Assembly: GCA_002077065.1 (NCBI GenBank)
Contig: NAJO01000038.1
Span: 248,001 to 312,000 of the forward strand
Length of the DNA: 64,000 nucleotides
Direction: 5' to 3'
Origin: Cryoendolithus antarcticus
Taxonomy: Eukaryota; Ascomycota; Dothideomycetes; Cladosporiales; Cladosporiaceae
Shown: one piece after another, positions 52,377 to 61,438 of the stretch
Layout of the letters: the number at the start of each line of letters is the position of its first letter
How positions within the stretch are numbered: the stretch's first letter is position 1
Translations under genes and position numbers: made by a program
Notes under the pieces: generated by a model
What the model was told of the DNA's origin: nothing
The model's database searches: none
Seen by the model: the letters and a program-made list of their open reading frames with translations, nothing else

Positions 52377-53318
52377 CTATCCAACATAAAACCCACACCT
52401 ACACCCCTGATTCAACTCCTCATCGCTCCCCTGCCCCTTGCACCCCGAACACCAATCATCCCTACTCCCATAACTCCTTGCCCCGAACTCAAACGTGAAC
52501 GCCGGCTCGTCTTTATTCCACCCAGGCACAAAGACATCCGTCGCCAGCTTCCACACCTTGATGAGTTTATCGCCGCCGAAGTAATCGATCTTCAGTGGCA
52601 ACGCGCACCCATCAGCCAGCTCGTCCTTCCCAACACGATACGTAGCAACGCTATGGCACTCCGCGTCGTAGAGTCCGAGGGTCGAGAACCGCGTGTCCAA
52701 GGAGAGCTGGTAGTTCCCGCTCGCCTGCGGTGTGCACAGCACGTCTTTCGTCTCTGAATACTCCATCGGCTCGTCCTGGATGTTAGCGAGAGTGCAGATC
52801 CCGACTTCGAAACCGCATTTACACTGCGAGACGGGGCGGAGCCCGCCATCAGTGTAGTACGTGTTGCATCCTCCGCACTCCTTGCCGTGAGCGTCGTAAT
52901 GTTTGCCATCGAAATCAAACGCGAACCACGGCGCTGCGACGTCCCAGTCAATGCCGCCTACGACCAACGGCTTGCCGGGGAAATGGTCCATTTCATATGG
53001 CACGCCGCAGTCGTTACCGCTATCGTCGGTACCGTAGGCGGCGACGGGAACGCAGGTAGGGTCGAAGATCACGAAGCCTGTTGAGCCTGAGATACCTGCG
53101 AGAGCATTTCCGGAGTCGAAGGTAGGGACGGAGATTTGGCTTACGACGAGGCCGAATTGCTATTGGCCTTCGCTGCCGGGCGTGCAAAGCGAGTCTGGGA
53201 CGCCTTGGGCCTTGAGGTCTTCGACGTCTCCGAGTTTGTTGATTAGGACGCAGGCGGCGCTTGTGAGACGGAGGAAATTGAGAGTAGCCGCGAGGCCTGC
53301 GATGTTGATGGAGAGCAT
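52377..53318 (-). CDS. secreted two-repeat protein interrupted by a TAG
   Basis: The frame runs 313 codons from the ATG at 53318 to a TAG at 52377, with one internal TAG at codon 53 (53160-53162). The N-terminus is a likely signal peptide (about 1-22). The protein consists of two repeats 150 residues apart: each starts Leu-Cys-Thr-Pro and ends with Cys-x-Gly-Cys ... Cys-(Lys/Arg)-Cys-Gly-Phe. Aligned without gaps, the internal TAG (position 53) falls opposite Tyr 203 and is followed by Gln in both repeats. So the stop lies inside the domain, not at a boundary. The local sequence is CAA-TAG-CAA-TTC. It is either a recent nonsense mutation, a leaky stop, or an error. No known family is recognised. 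Confidence 0.7.
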
Positions 53319-54856
53319 GATGGTGTTTTAGAGTTTTGCGGCGGAGATGTGCTAAGTGTGGGTTGCGACAGATGTGAGGATGTCGATCTGAGCGTGGTAT
53401 GTAGCAGGAAATGCCGGACAGAGATGGTGATACTTATATCTGGCGGAGGCGTGCGACTGAACGGGCATATATACTACTAAGAAGGCGTAGGTATTTGTCT
53501 TACCGAGCGTAAACATACACCGCATGCCGAGACCGTAACTGTCACTAATGATAGACGACATTAGCTCTCCGGCCACGTCTGACCACAGGTTCGTGTTGGT
53601 GTCGTTCCCTAGCTCAGGCTATAGAGGCAATCAGCAATGCTTGGTGTGAGGAATGCGTCGAGGTGCCGCCTCCAGTCGTTGCTCTCGTAGCGGCTGAGTA
53701 CTAGCGCATCTCGTACCTTAGTACATCCTACGGAGATAATGCTTTGACGCAGCTTGACACACCTTGACGAAGGATGACTTTGTCACGTTCAGCCTCTGTC
53801 AAACCACAGGCTCTGCTAGCAGTTGATGCGATGCATTCGCGAAAGCAGCGCAGTGCACGAAGATGGCCACAATAACCCGAGGTGCACTCTCAGACTTTTT
53901 GGTGAATGGCTCTGTGGAACGACTGGCATCCTCGAGTTCTCACAGTACTCAGGCGCACTCTCCAATAGCCCCTCGGGGAATGAAAATGCTTTCCAAAGGT
54001 CGGTAGCAAGTCTTGAGCGTTTGTCAACGGTACGACCAACGTCGAGAATCGTGCTGGCGATGCCGATGCAGGTCAATCGGCTGGAAAGCGGTCATCCTTC
54101 GACACATGCCACCCTGGCTTGCCAGTATGTGTACGAGATTGATGTATTGGAAAGATGTGATTGCCTGCTCTCGGAGAAGCACGATTCTTGATCTGCCAGC
54201 GAGTGGTATGTTCAACAAAGAGCTGAAACGCGCTCGGAAGACTGAGGCTTGCATGGGCGCCGGAGGTAGCTAGTAGGCATGAGTGCAGTAGTATGTTGCG
54301 GTCTCTTGTATCTCCATCTCCGCCTGCGCAAGAATTGCACGATAAGGGATTATATGATTGATATGTCGAATGATGATGTTCACTTCACTCTGAAGGCTCA
54401 GCACGTGATTACACATCGGATTGCCTTGTTCGGGTCGAGCCGAGCTGTCACATGCATTGTGCATGAACAGCTCAGTTATTGGTAGGGCCGCTGCCGTGAA
54501 CCACCACCTCACTCGTACAATTGCCTCCTCTGACTCCGCCAGCTCGCCGATCATATCACTTACACCGTGCCAATTAGTACCACTATTACTTGAGAACGAG
54601 GATTGGCACAACTACATTCATTGCTGCCGACCGACGCGGGGACAGCGACACCCATCGCGTGGAAGTGAAGTCGACATCGTTGCAGTACGGCACACCCGAG
54701 CACACGAGAGCCAGTGTACGACGATCCACTTTGATAGATGTCGCGCTGCTAGTCAGCGCTTGGCCAAGCATCACCACTTACACCCGGTGACGACTAAACG
54801 CCCCGAGGGATCGCCCTTTCGTCATCGCCGCAACGCGAGCCGGAGTATCCGCAGCC
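53319..54856. other. long intergenic stretch
   Basis: About 1.5 kb between the secreted-protein gene (minus) and TAF12 (plus). Open frames such as 53823-54191 and 54421-54915 on plus lack recognisable content. No repeat, RNA gene or microprotein copy was found. Confidence 0.4.
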
Positions 54857-56737
54857 ATGGCGCAACAGCAGATGATCCGCCCAAATCAAATCGACACTCT
54901 ACCATATCTCGATGATGACACTAGGAAGCACTTCAAAAGCGGTTTGACGGGACTATGGCAGCAGTACGAAGGAAGCCCTGAGGGCAGTCCGGCCAAGAAC
55001 GAGGCGCGAAGTCGCATACAGCAGGCGAGCTCGAAATTGATGCAGAGGATGTCAAGTGGGAATCGCCCTGGCTCGAGCAGTAACGGGCAGCAGCCGCGAC
55101 CGCCACAGATGAATGGGCAGATGCCGCAGCAGGGGCAGATGGCTCAGCAGGGGAATGGAGCGCAGATGGCACAGCAGATGCAGCAGCAACAAGCACAGCA
55201 GCAGGCACCGGCACAGGCACAGCAAAACTCCCAGGCCGAGCTTGTACAGCTGCAGACGAGGGTCAAGGCGCAGGTCACGGCACTCAATGTCTTTCCAGAA
55301 CCGACGATCAGTAGCAAGGAGGAGTTCGACGCGTACAAGCTCAAGTTCCAGAACATGTACGGGCAGCACCTGCTAAAGAGGGCGCGCGCCGAGGTCGAGA
55401 TTCGAGCGGTGCAAGCTCTGATGAAAGATGCGCGAGACAATGGCAGAGAGTCGTTGGAGGAGTGGAAAACTCGAGGCATGGCAGCACAACAAGCGCAACA
55501 AGCAGCAGCAGCGGCAGCGCTCGCCCTGGAGCGAAAGAACAATGAGAACAAGATCGCATATACTAATAAGCAGAACCGTGCGCAGGGCGGTCAAGCACAG
55601 GCACAGGTTGGTGGTCAAGCTCAAAGGCCAGTGACGCAGAACGGCGGTCAAGGTGATGTCAAGATGGAGCAGCGAATGTCCGCATCACCACCGCAACCGC
55701 AGAATCAATTCACGCAGCAGCAGCCGGGTCAGATGCCACAACAACAAGTCCCACAGCACCTGCCGCAACAGCAGACTCCGCAACAGACAATGCATCAACA
55801 AACCCCGCAGACTGCCACTCAACCTCAGATGCCGCAGCAAAACTATCCACAGCAGAACATGGCGCATCAAGGCATCCAGCAACAGCAGCAGCGTCAGCAG
55901 ATCAACACCCAGCAAGCAGCGCAATACGGAAATCAGCAATACCAAACACCCCAATCCGCCGTCCCGCAAAGCGCAATGTCCACCCAGCCCTCAGGTCCAC
56001 CTCGACCACTCACACAGAGCGATGCGCTAAATCGCGCCAACTCCTACAGCCAAGCCCAACAACAATCCACCTCCAACCCGCAACCCCCGCAAGCCTCCCA
56101 ACCAATGCAAACCCCCCACGGCACAATGTTAGCCTCCACCCTCCAGTTCCCCCAATCCGCCACTCAACATACGCCCACCTCAAGCGGCTTCCCACAAACC
56201 ACAAACCAGCAATTCAACAGCGCGAACACCAAATTCCCCATCCCCAAAACGCTCTCGCTCGGTCCAAACACACAGCAGCCCGTGGCAGGCCCTGCCTCGC
56301 GCCCAACAATGCTAAACCAATCCGGCCTCCTCCACGCGCCCGGAATCCAAAAACCACCCCCGTTTACCCTCGAAGGCGAAGGCGACCACGTCCTCTCCAA
56401 ACGCAAACTCGACGAGCTCGTACGCCAAATCACCCACTCCTCCGATCCCGCTGATGGCCTCTCACCCGACGTCCAGGAATCCGTGCTGAGCATGTGCGAC
56501 AACTTCGTCGACAACTTGATCCAGAGTAGTTGTCGACTGGCGAAGTTGAGGCAGGGCCAGACGTTGGAGTTGAGAGATGTGCAGATGGTGCTTGAGCGGA
56601 ATTATGGGATCAGGATTCCGGGGTATAGTTTGGATGAGGTGAGGAGTGTGAGGAAGTTTCAGCCTGCTAGTGGGTGGGTGGGGAAGGTGCAGGCTGTGCA
56701 GGCGGCTAAGGTTATGGGGGGTGGGAAGGGGGATTAG
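54857..56737 (+). CDS. TAF12: TFIID/SAGA subunit Taf12
   Basis: 626 residues, single exon. The histone-fold domain lies at about 510-590: Leu-Ser-Lys-Arg-Lys-Leu-Asp-Glu-Leu-Val-Arg-Gln-Ile, then Asp-Asn-Phe-Val-Asp-Asn-Leu-Ile-Gln-Ser-Ser-Cys-Arg-Leu-Ala-Lys and Leu-Glu-Leu-Arg-Asp-Val-Gln-Met-Val-Leu-Glu-Arg-Asn-Tyr-Gly-Ile-Arg-Ile-Pro-Gly. This is the H2B-like fold of Taf12, which pairs with Taf4 in TFIID and Ada1 in SAGA. The first half is extremely Gln-rich (CAG/CAA/GCA tracts near 55080-55260 and 55700-55960), as in fungal Taf12 proteins, and includes a predicted helical segment (about 130-225). Confidence 0.93.
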   Translation: MAQQQMIRPNQIDTLPYLDDDTRKHFKSGLTGLWQQYEGSPEGSPAKNEARSRIQQASSKLMQRMSSGNRPGSSSNGQQPRPPQMNGQMPQQGQMAQQGNGAQMAQQMQQQQAQQQAPAQAQQNSQAELVQLQTRVKAQVTALNVFPEPTISSKEEFDAYKLKFQNMYGQHLLKRARAEVEIRAVQALMKDARDNGRESLEEWKTRGMAAQQAQQAAAAAALALERKNNENKIAYTNKQNRAQGGQAQAQVGGQAQRPVTQNGGQGDVKMEQRMSASPPQPQNQFTQQQPGQMPQQQVPQHLPQQQTPQQTMHQQTPQTATQPQMPQQNYPQQNMAHQGIQQQQQRQQINTQQAAQYGNQQYQTPQSAVPQSAMSTQPSGPPRPLTQSDALNRANSYSQAQQQSTSNPQPPQASQPMQTPHGTMLASTLQFPQSATQHTPTSSGFPQTTNQQFNSANTKFPIPKTLSLGPNTQQPVAGPASRPTMLNQSGLLHAPGIQKPPPFTLEGEGDHVLSKRKLDELVRQITHSSDPADGLSPDVQESVLSMCDNFVDNLIQSSCRLAKLRQGQTLELRDVQMVLERNYGIRIPGYSLDEVRSVRKFQPASGWVGKVQAVQAAKVMGGGKGD

Positions 56738-57322
56738 GGATGCGTGGTTGGTAATGCTGTCCTTTGAGTCGCAGAAGTGCGGGGTTTACTTGGGATTTTG
56801 CGTGGGTCTCAGCGTTGGCGCTGGAAGGTGTATCGTTTGGAATGGTAGACTTGAAATTTCCGTCCGGCAGACGATGGTAAAGGCTGAGTAGGCAGAAGTC
56901 TGAAAGCGCCGCAAGGCAGAGCGTCTTTGCTCTTCGGCCTCAGTCTGAAATCGTTGCAGAGAGCTATGCCCTTGCGCAGACCTTTGTGTTGTCTCGGCGG
57001 AGGTGGTAAGTCTGAATTCCTTAGTTGCTGAACCGCCACAGTCGGTAGTCTTGATACAGCGGTCTGCCCATCTCTCTCGCCTTACCTTCGTACAACGAAA
57101 CGACAGATTGGAGCTAGGGAGAGAAGGCGGAGTACATGTCGAAAGTTGAGGTAAAAGAACTGCGATCGTTGGGTATCAGTGACACTAATGATGAGGTGCG
57201 TGGCAAGTTTTCCAAAGCACACAGCTGCTCACTCTATGTACAGTCAATGTCTTCGATTCTCACATGTCTGTCCGTAGTGCCAGGTAAGTCACCAAGTGTG
57301 GTAATTCCGATCTACTCAGTCC
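56738..57322. other. intergenic, between convergent genes
   Basis: About 585 bases between the TAF12 stop and the HET gene stop. It should be 3' UTR from both sides. No gene is supported; a plus-strand open frame at 57136-57489 overlaps the HET gene end. Confidence 0.45.
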
Positions 57323-59464
57323 TCAGACCAGTCGAAAGCTTCGTATCTGCCACGGTCCGCGTTTCAATGCCTGTTTCAAGAGTGAGGGTTCGGGGTCCCT
57401 GTAATTACGTTCTACTTCGTCCTCAGTCCATTGCGGAAATTGGTGCAGGAACAATCGCCTCCACGTGCCATCACCACAACTTTCGATGACCATGCAATGC
57501 AATACATCGTCCTCGTTCTCGTTCATTAACTTGGACGTGACCAGAAGCTGGAGTACCGCAAAATCTTGCCCGTCATGAGCGATGTGGTGTTGGTAATATT
57601 CGCCGCTATCACAATCGCGGCGAAGATCTTGCAATATATCGTGCGCAGGGTGGTCTGGCTCGGGTTGCAGCGCAGGATCTGGGATCGAGATGGAGGCCGC
57701 ACTCATGTCTATGTGGCCATAACTGAGGCGGCCAAAGGCATCTCCGCTGGCCGAAATGATCTTCACCGCTTGTATATCGGCAAGGGTAGTGGAAAGTCCA
57801 AACGAGTCATACGGTCTTACTCCTCCAGTCGTGGACGCCCAACTCCAGGACGGGGCGCAGTACTCAGGGGCGTGCGCTCGAGACTCTTCCGAGGTGGAGT
57901 CATGTACTGTCTCGCTCAGAGCACTATGATTCACGGAATGCCAGCATAGCTCGTACGCCAGATTGCCATCGAGCGACCCGGGGGAATCCCATAATCCAGC
58001 CACGTAACTACCACCTATAGCGCTGTGAAGACGTTTCGCCAGACCACCGATGGCAGGCAAGCGATCGCTGGCGTCCGTCATCTTTCTCGTGGAGTAATTT
58101 TGCACTATAGACCTCCAGGATTGGATTAGGGCTTCGACATCGCGGTCGCGTGCGTTCCGACGACTTTCCACTACTGCCGACTTGCTTAAGCCGTGCCATT
58201 CTCCAAATGAGTGAGTCTTCCGATATACATCGTCGATAATCCCAGAGCTGCACTCGAAAGAAACGTGCGCAGTTCCGAAGCTCAATGTGCGTGGAGCAAG
58301 TATCCCTGAGAGCAAAAGTCAATGGTTGAGTCACAGGTCGCATCAATTAGACTCACGCTCTTGCAGTGTCCAGGCTCTTTGGTGGAGGGCAGAAATGAAG
58401 AGATGTTCCCATGTTGAGACAGGTTGCGTAAGGCGGACGTAAAGAAGCACTGGAAAGTCTTGCCATTTCACAAGCACGCCAGGTTCTGGTCTTGCGTTCG
58501 TCTCGAGGAAGCTCTCGTACACGGCGGAGGCCCCTGACGCCTCAATCGTAATCTGCGAGCCAATATATATATCACCCATCTTACAAATCTCTGTATCCTG
58601 GTCCAATGCGTCATCTTGCCGAATGCATAGTGCGTCAATCCAGAGGTACGCAATACCGAGATCTCGCACGCATCTAATGGCGTCTCGAAAAGTCATTGGT
58701 AATTCATCTTCGGCGAAGCCTTGCGAAAGCCAGGACTCGGTGTCGTTCCGCAGCGTCAGAGATTGAGGGCCCCCCCAGCAGTATGAGAGAGTGGCATATG
58801 GAGCATTCAATGAGCCGTCGTGTACCAGGCGGATACAATCTTCAGCGACTTCCAGAAGCCGCGATGGGCGCCTCCGATCGAGACGCTGTTGCGGAACGCA
58901 CACCTCATGATGGGCTTGACACGTGGCCACCCAAGACCTTGCGAGGCCAAGACGCTCAGCAATGCTGATGAAATGATATGCCAGGAAGTCTTTATCCGCG
59001 TAAGTGAGGCCATTGTCAGAGCGACAGATCATGAACTCCGCCAATAACCCATAGCCGCGGGAGTCTTCGGGCCCTTGCTGCATAACTTTTATCATTGATG
59101 CAAGCCGTACGTCAACATTCGGTCCCACGGTAAAGTAAATCGGCCATTCAGGGTACGCACTTTCTCTATCTTGTGCTGAAGTCAAGACGGCTTGACAAAG
59201 ATCGCAGCTCTCAGCGCTGGCCACTAAAGCGCGCATATTGGGAAGGTGCTCGTAAAATGCGTCATCTCCACGATGGAAATACCTCTCCCCGGGCCAGTCT
59301 CCAGGATCCTCCCCGACGTCTTGGGCTGCTAGTCGATTCTGTTTCCAAGCGTCGTAGGCTGCCTCGCGCACTGCCCGTGGTCGCTCTTTTGCGTGGAGCA
59401 GTTTTCTGAGGTCGAGACCTGCGCAGAGCTCGCAAAGGCGAGTGCTGGCCGAGTCATCGTTCAT
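57323..59464 (-). CDS. HET-domain protein
   Basis: Exons 59464-58357 and 58305-57323 (51-nt intron, GTGAGT donor, CTCAG acceptor) encode 696 residues. The heterokaryon-incompatibility domain spans roughly 220-400: Tyr-Ala-Thr-Leu-Ser-Tyr-Cys-Trp-Gly, Leu-Pro-Met-Thr-Phe-Arg-Asp-Ala-Ile, Leu-Trp-Ile-Asp-Ala-Leu-Cys-Ile-Arg-Gln-Asp-Asp, Met-Gly-Asp-Ile-Tyr and, across the intron, Arg-Ala-Trp-Thr-Leu-Gln-Glu-Arg-Ile-Leu-Ala-Pro-Arg-Thr. A Cys-x2-Cys at the N-terminus and a long C-terminal region with Pro-Ser-Trp-Ser-Trp-Ala are usual for the class. Some HET proteins cause cell death on fusion of unlike mycelia; most have no known role. Confidence 0.92.
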
Positions 59465-60225
59465 GTTTCGCTGAGCACATTAGAGAAGTCTGGAAAATTC
59501 AAGCCTACCTTCCGCACATGGGTCCTTATAGCGTGTCTTGGGCGCCACGTCGTTGAGCTCTGCGCGGAGCCTGTGGCACACTTACACTGAATGCCGTCTA
59601 CGGGCGTGAGGCGCAGTGCAGCCAGACACGGTAAGATATTGAGGCTGTGGGCTCGAAGATGTAGCGAGGACCAGAGCATATCGTGATGTCGGCTTCGCAG
59701 GCGTGCTGAAACATGCTGGAAAGGGAAAGGGAATTGCGGACGTCACTTATTACCTTAGGCCATGGATTCGAATCGAAATGCCGTTCATCATACACAACAT
59801 CTTATCCATGTTGACGGGATGAGCGAACACACAGCATGCCGCACGAAAGTAAACGACTGGTCTGTATCAAGCACAATGACGCGCAGTCTGTCTCAGCATC
59901 GCCTGCAACGGAGTCACCTCCAGTATGATAAGCTTGTAGCTTGTCAAAGGGCGCGATTTCGCCGCTGGACTATGGCGCCGTCGCCTCGACGATGAATGAC
60001 CACTGCATCTCCGGAACAAGTCCTCTCGTGTGCGCGACGAGATGTCCGTCGTCAGCATGCCGAAGGGCGCATTTATTTCTCTGACCTCTCATCATTTTCC
60101 TAGTGAAAGCCGAAGGTCAATAGATCAGACTACATAAGGGAGTACAATTAGTCTTATTGTGGGCAAAATGCTCATTCAATCAACCTTTCTATCTTTTCGC
60201 ACTCTCCCATCTCTCTGTGAACCCC
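59465..60225. other. intergenic, divergent promoter region
   Basis: About 760 bases between the HET gene (minus) and the dehydrogenase gene (plus). Short open frames only; nothing recognisable. Confidence 0.45.
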
Positions 60226-61278
60226 ATGGCCTCCAGCATCCTCACCTCCCGCACAGTCTTCCGCCGCACCCCAAATTCACGGACTCTCTTCCACTCCTCA
60301 GAACCCCTCCCAAACCCCCTTCCCCCAACCTCCCTCCTAATCGAAGTCCACGCCATAAGCCTAAACTACCGCGACAGCAACATCCTCAACGGCACGAACC
60401 CCTGGCCAACCCTCGCAAACGGCATCCCATGCTCAGACGCAGCCGGCACAGTCGTAGCCCTCGGCTCGCACGCCACACGGTTCGCAATCGGAGATCGCGT
60501 CTCGCCGATCTTGGATCAAGATGCAATCACAGGCGATGAGCAAACCCGGCGATGGCTGGGAGGCGAGATTGACGGCGTACTTGCGAGCCATATTGTAATG
60601 GACGAGCAAGTCTGCGTACGGATTCCGAAGCACCTAAGCTGGGCAGAAGCAGCGTGTCTCCCCAACGCCGGGCTAACGGCGTGGAGCTCATTGATCAACG
60701 CTCAAGGCGAGCTCCCAGCGGGTCACACAGTGCTTCTCCAAGGCACCGGAGGCGTGAGTATGATGGCGCTAAAACTCGCCCTAGCCGCTGGCTGGAAAGT
60801 GATCATCACTTCCTCATCCGACTCCAAGCTCGCGGTTGTGCGGGCGCTGGGGCCAGAGGGACGGGTGCAAGGGATCAATTACCGCTCTGAGCCTGCGTGG
60901 GAGGAGAGGGTGCTTGAGCTTACTGGTGGCAGAGGCGTAGATCTTGTCGTTGAGAACGGTGGGATGGAAAGTCTTGTGCAGAGTCTGAAGGCTGTGAGGA
61001 AAGGTGGGACGATCAGTCAGGTTGGGTATTTGGGCAAGCAGGATACGGCTGCTCTTGCTGGGTTCGTGAGCTTACTGATCGACAAGACTGCTACTTTGCG
61101 GGGCATTAATGTTGGGTCACGGCGGGAGTTTGAGAAGATGAATCGGTTTATTGAGGTGACTGGGTTGCGGTTTAATGATGTGGTCGGTCGGGTGTATGGG
61201 ATAGATCAGGTGCAAGAGGCTTTGGAGACACTGCAGGCTGGGTCGATCAGTGGGAAGATCGTCCTTGCACTGAAGTAA
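60226..61278 (+). CDS. zinc-independent medium-chain dehydrogenase/reductase
   Basis: 350 residues from the ATG at 60226; the frame is open for 23 codons upstream without an ATG. Medium-chain dehydrogenase/reductase fold: catalytic-domain start with Ser-Leu-Asn-Tyr-Arg-Asp, Gly-Asp-Arg-Val, then the Rossmann motif Gly-Thr-Gly-Gly-Val-Ser at about 181-186 with Ala-Leu-Lys-Leu-Ala after it. There is no catalytic-zinc Cys at the usual position and no structural-zinc Cys cluster, as in NAD(P)H quinone oxidoreductase-like and zinc-free alcohol dehydrogenase-like members. The substrate cannot be predicted. Confidence 0.9.
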   Translation: MASSILTSRTVFRRTPNSRTLFHSSEPLPNPLPPTSLLIEVHAISLNYRDSNILNGTNPWPTLANGIPCSDAAGTVVALGSHATRFAIGDRVSPILDQDAITGDEQTRRWLGGEIDGVLASHIVMDEQVCVRIPKHLSWAEAACLPNAGLTAWSSLINAQGELPAGHTVLLQGTGGVSMMALKLALAAGWKVIITSSSDSKLAVVRALGPEGRVQGINYRSEPAWEERVLELTGGRGVDLVVENGGMESLVQSLKAVRKGGTISQVGYLGKQDTAALAGFVSLLIDKTATLRGINVGSRREFEKMNRFIEVTGLRFNDVVGRVYGIDQVQEALETLQAGSISGKIVLALK

Positions 61279-61438
61279 TAAAGCTTGGTGCTCTCGAGAC
61301 GCTGCGGTAATGCAGATTTGTGCAATTGCATTGTGAAAATGCTCAATGCTGTTCGCTAATCTATATCAAAGTCATCCATGCATTCGTCACTTACGAGGCC
61401 CCTATGCTTCCATTTCACGCGAGATCGCCTGACGTCTC

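Noticed and set aside
12509..53170. A reassigned genetic code, suggested by three internal stops
   Set aside because: TAG and TGA are both used as terminal stops in many intact genes here (for example TAG in RPN3 and TAF12; TGA in PEX7, ALG1 and AIP1), so the standard code applies.
54933..55969. Leu/Cys-rich minus-strand frames under TAF12
   Set aside because: They are reverse readings of Gln codon tracts.
59755..59780. A tRNA-like GATTCGAATC sequence
   Set aside because: No acceptor stem, anticodon arm or other tRNA arm can be placed around it; it is a chance palindrome.
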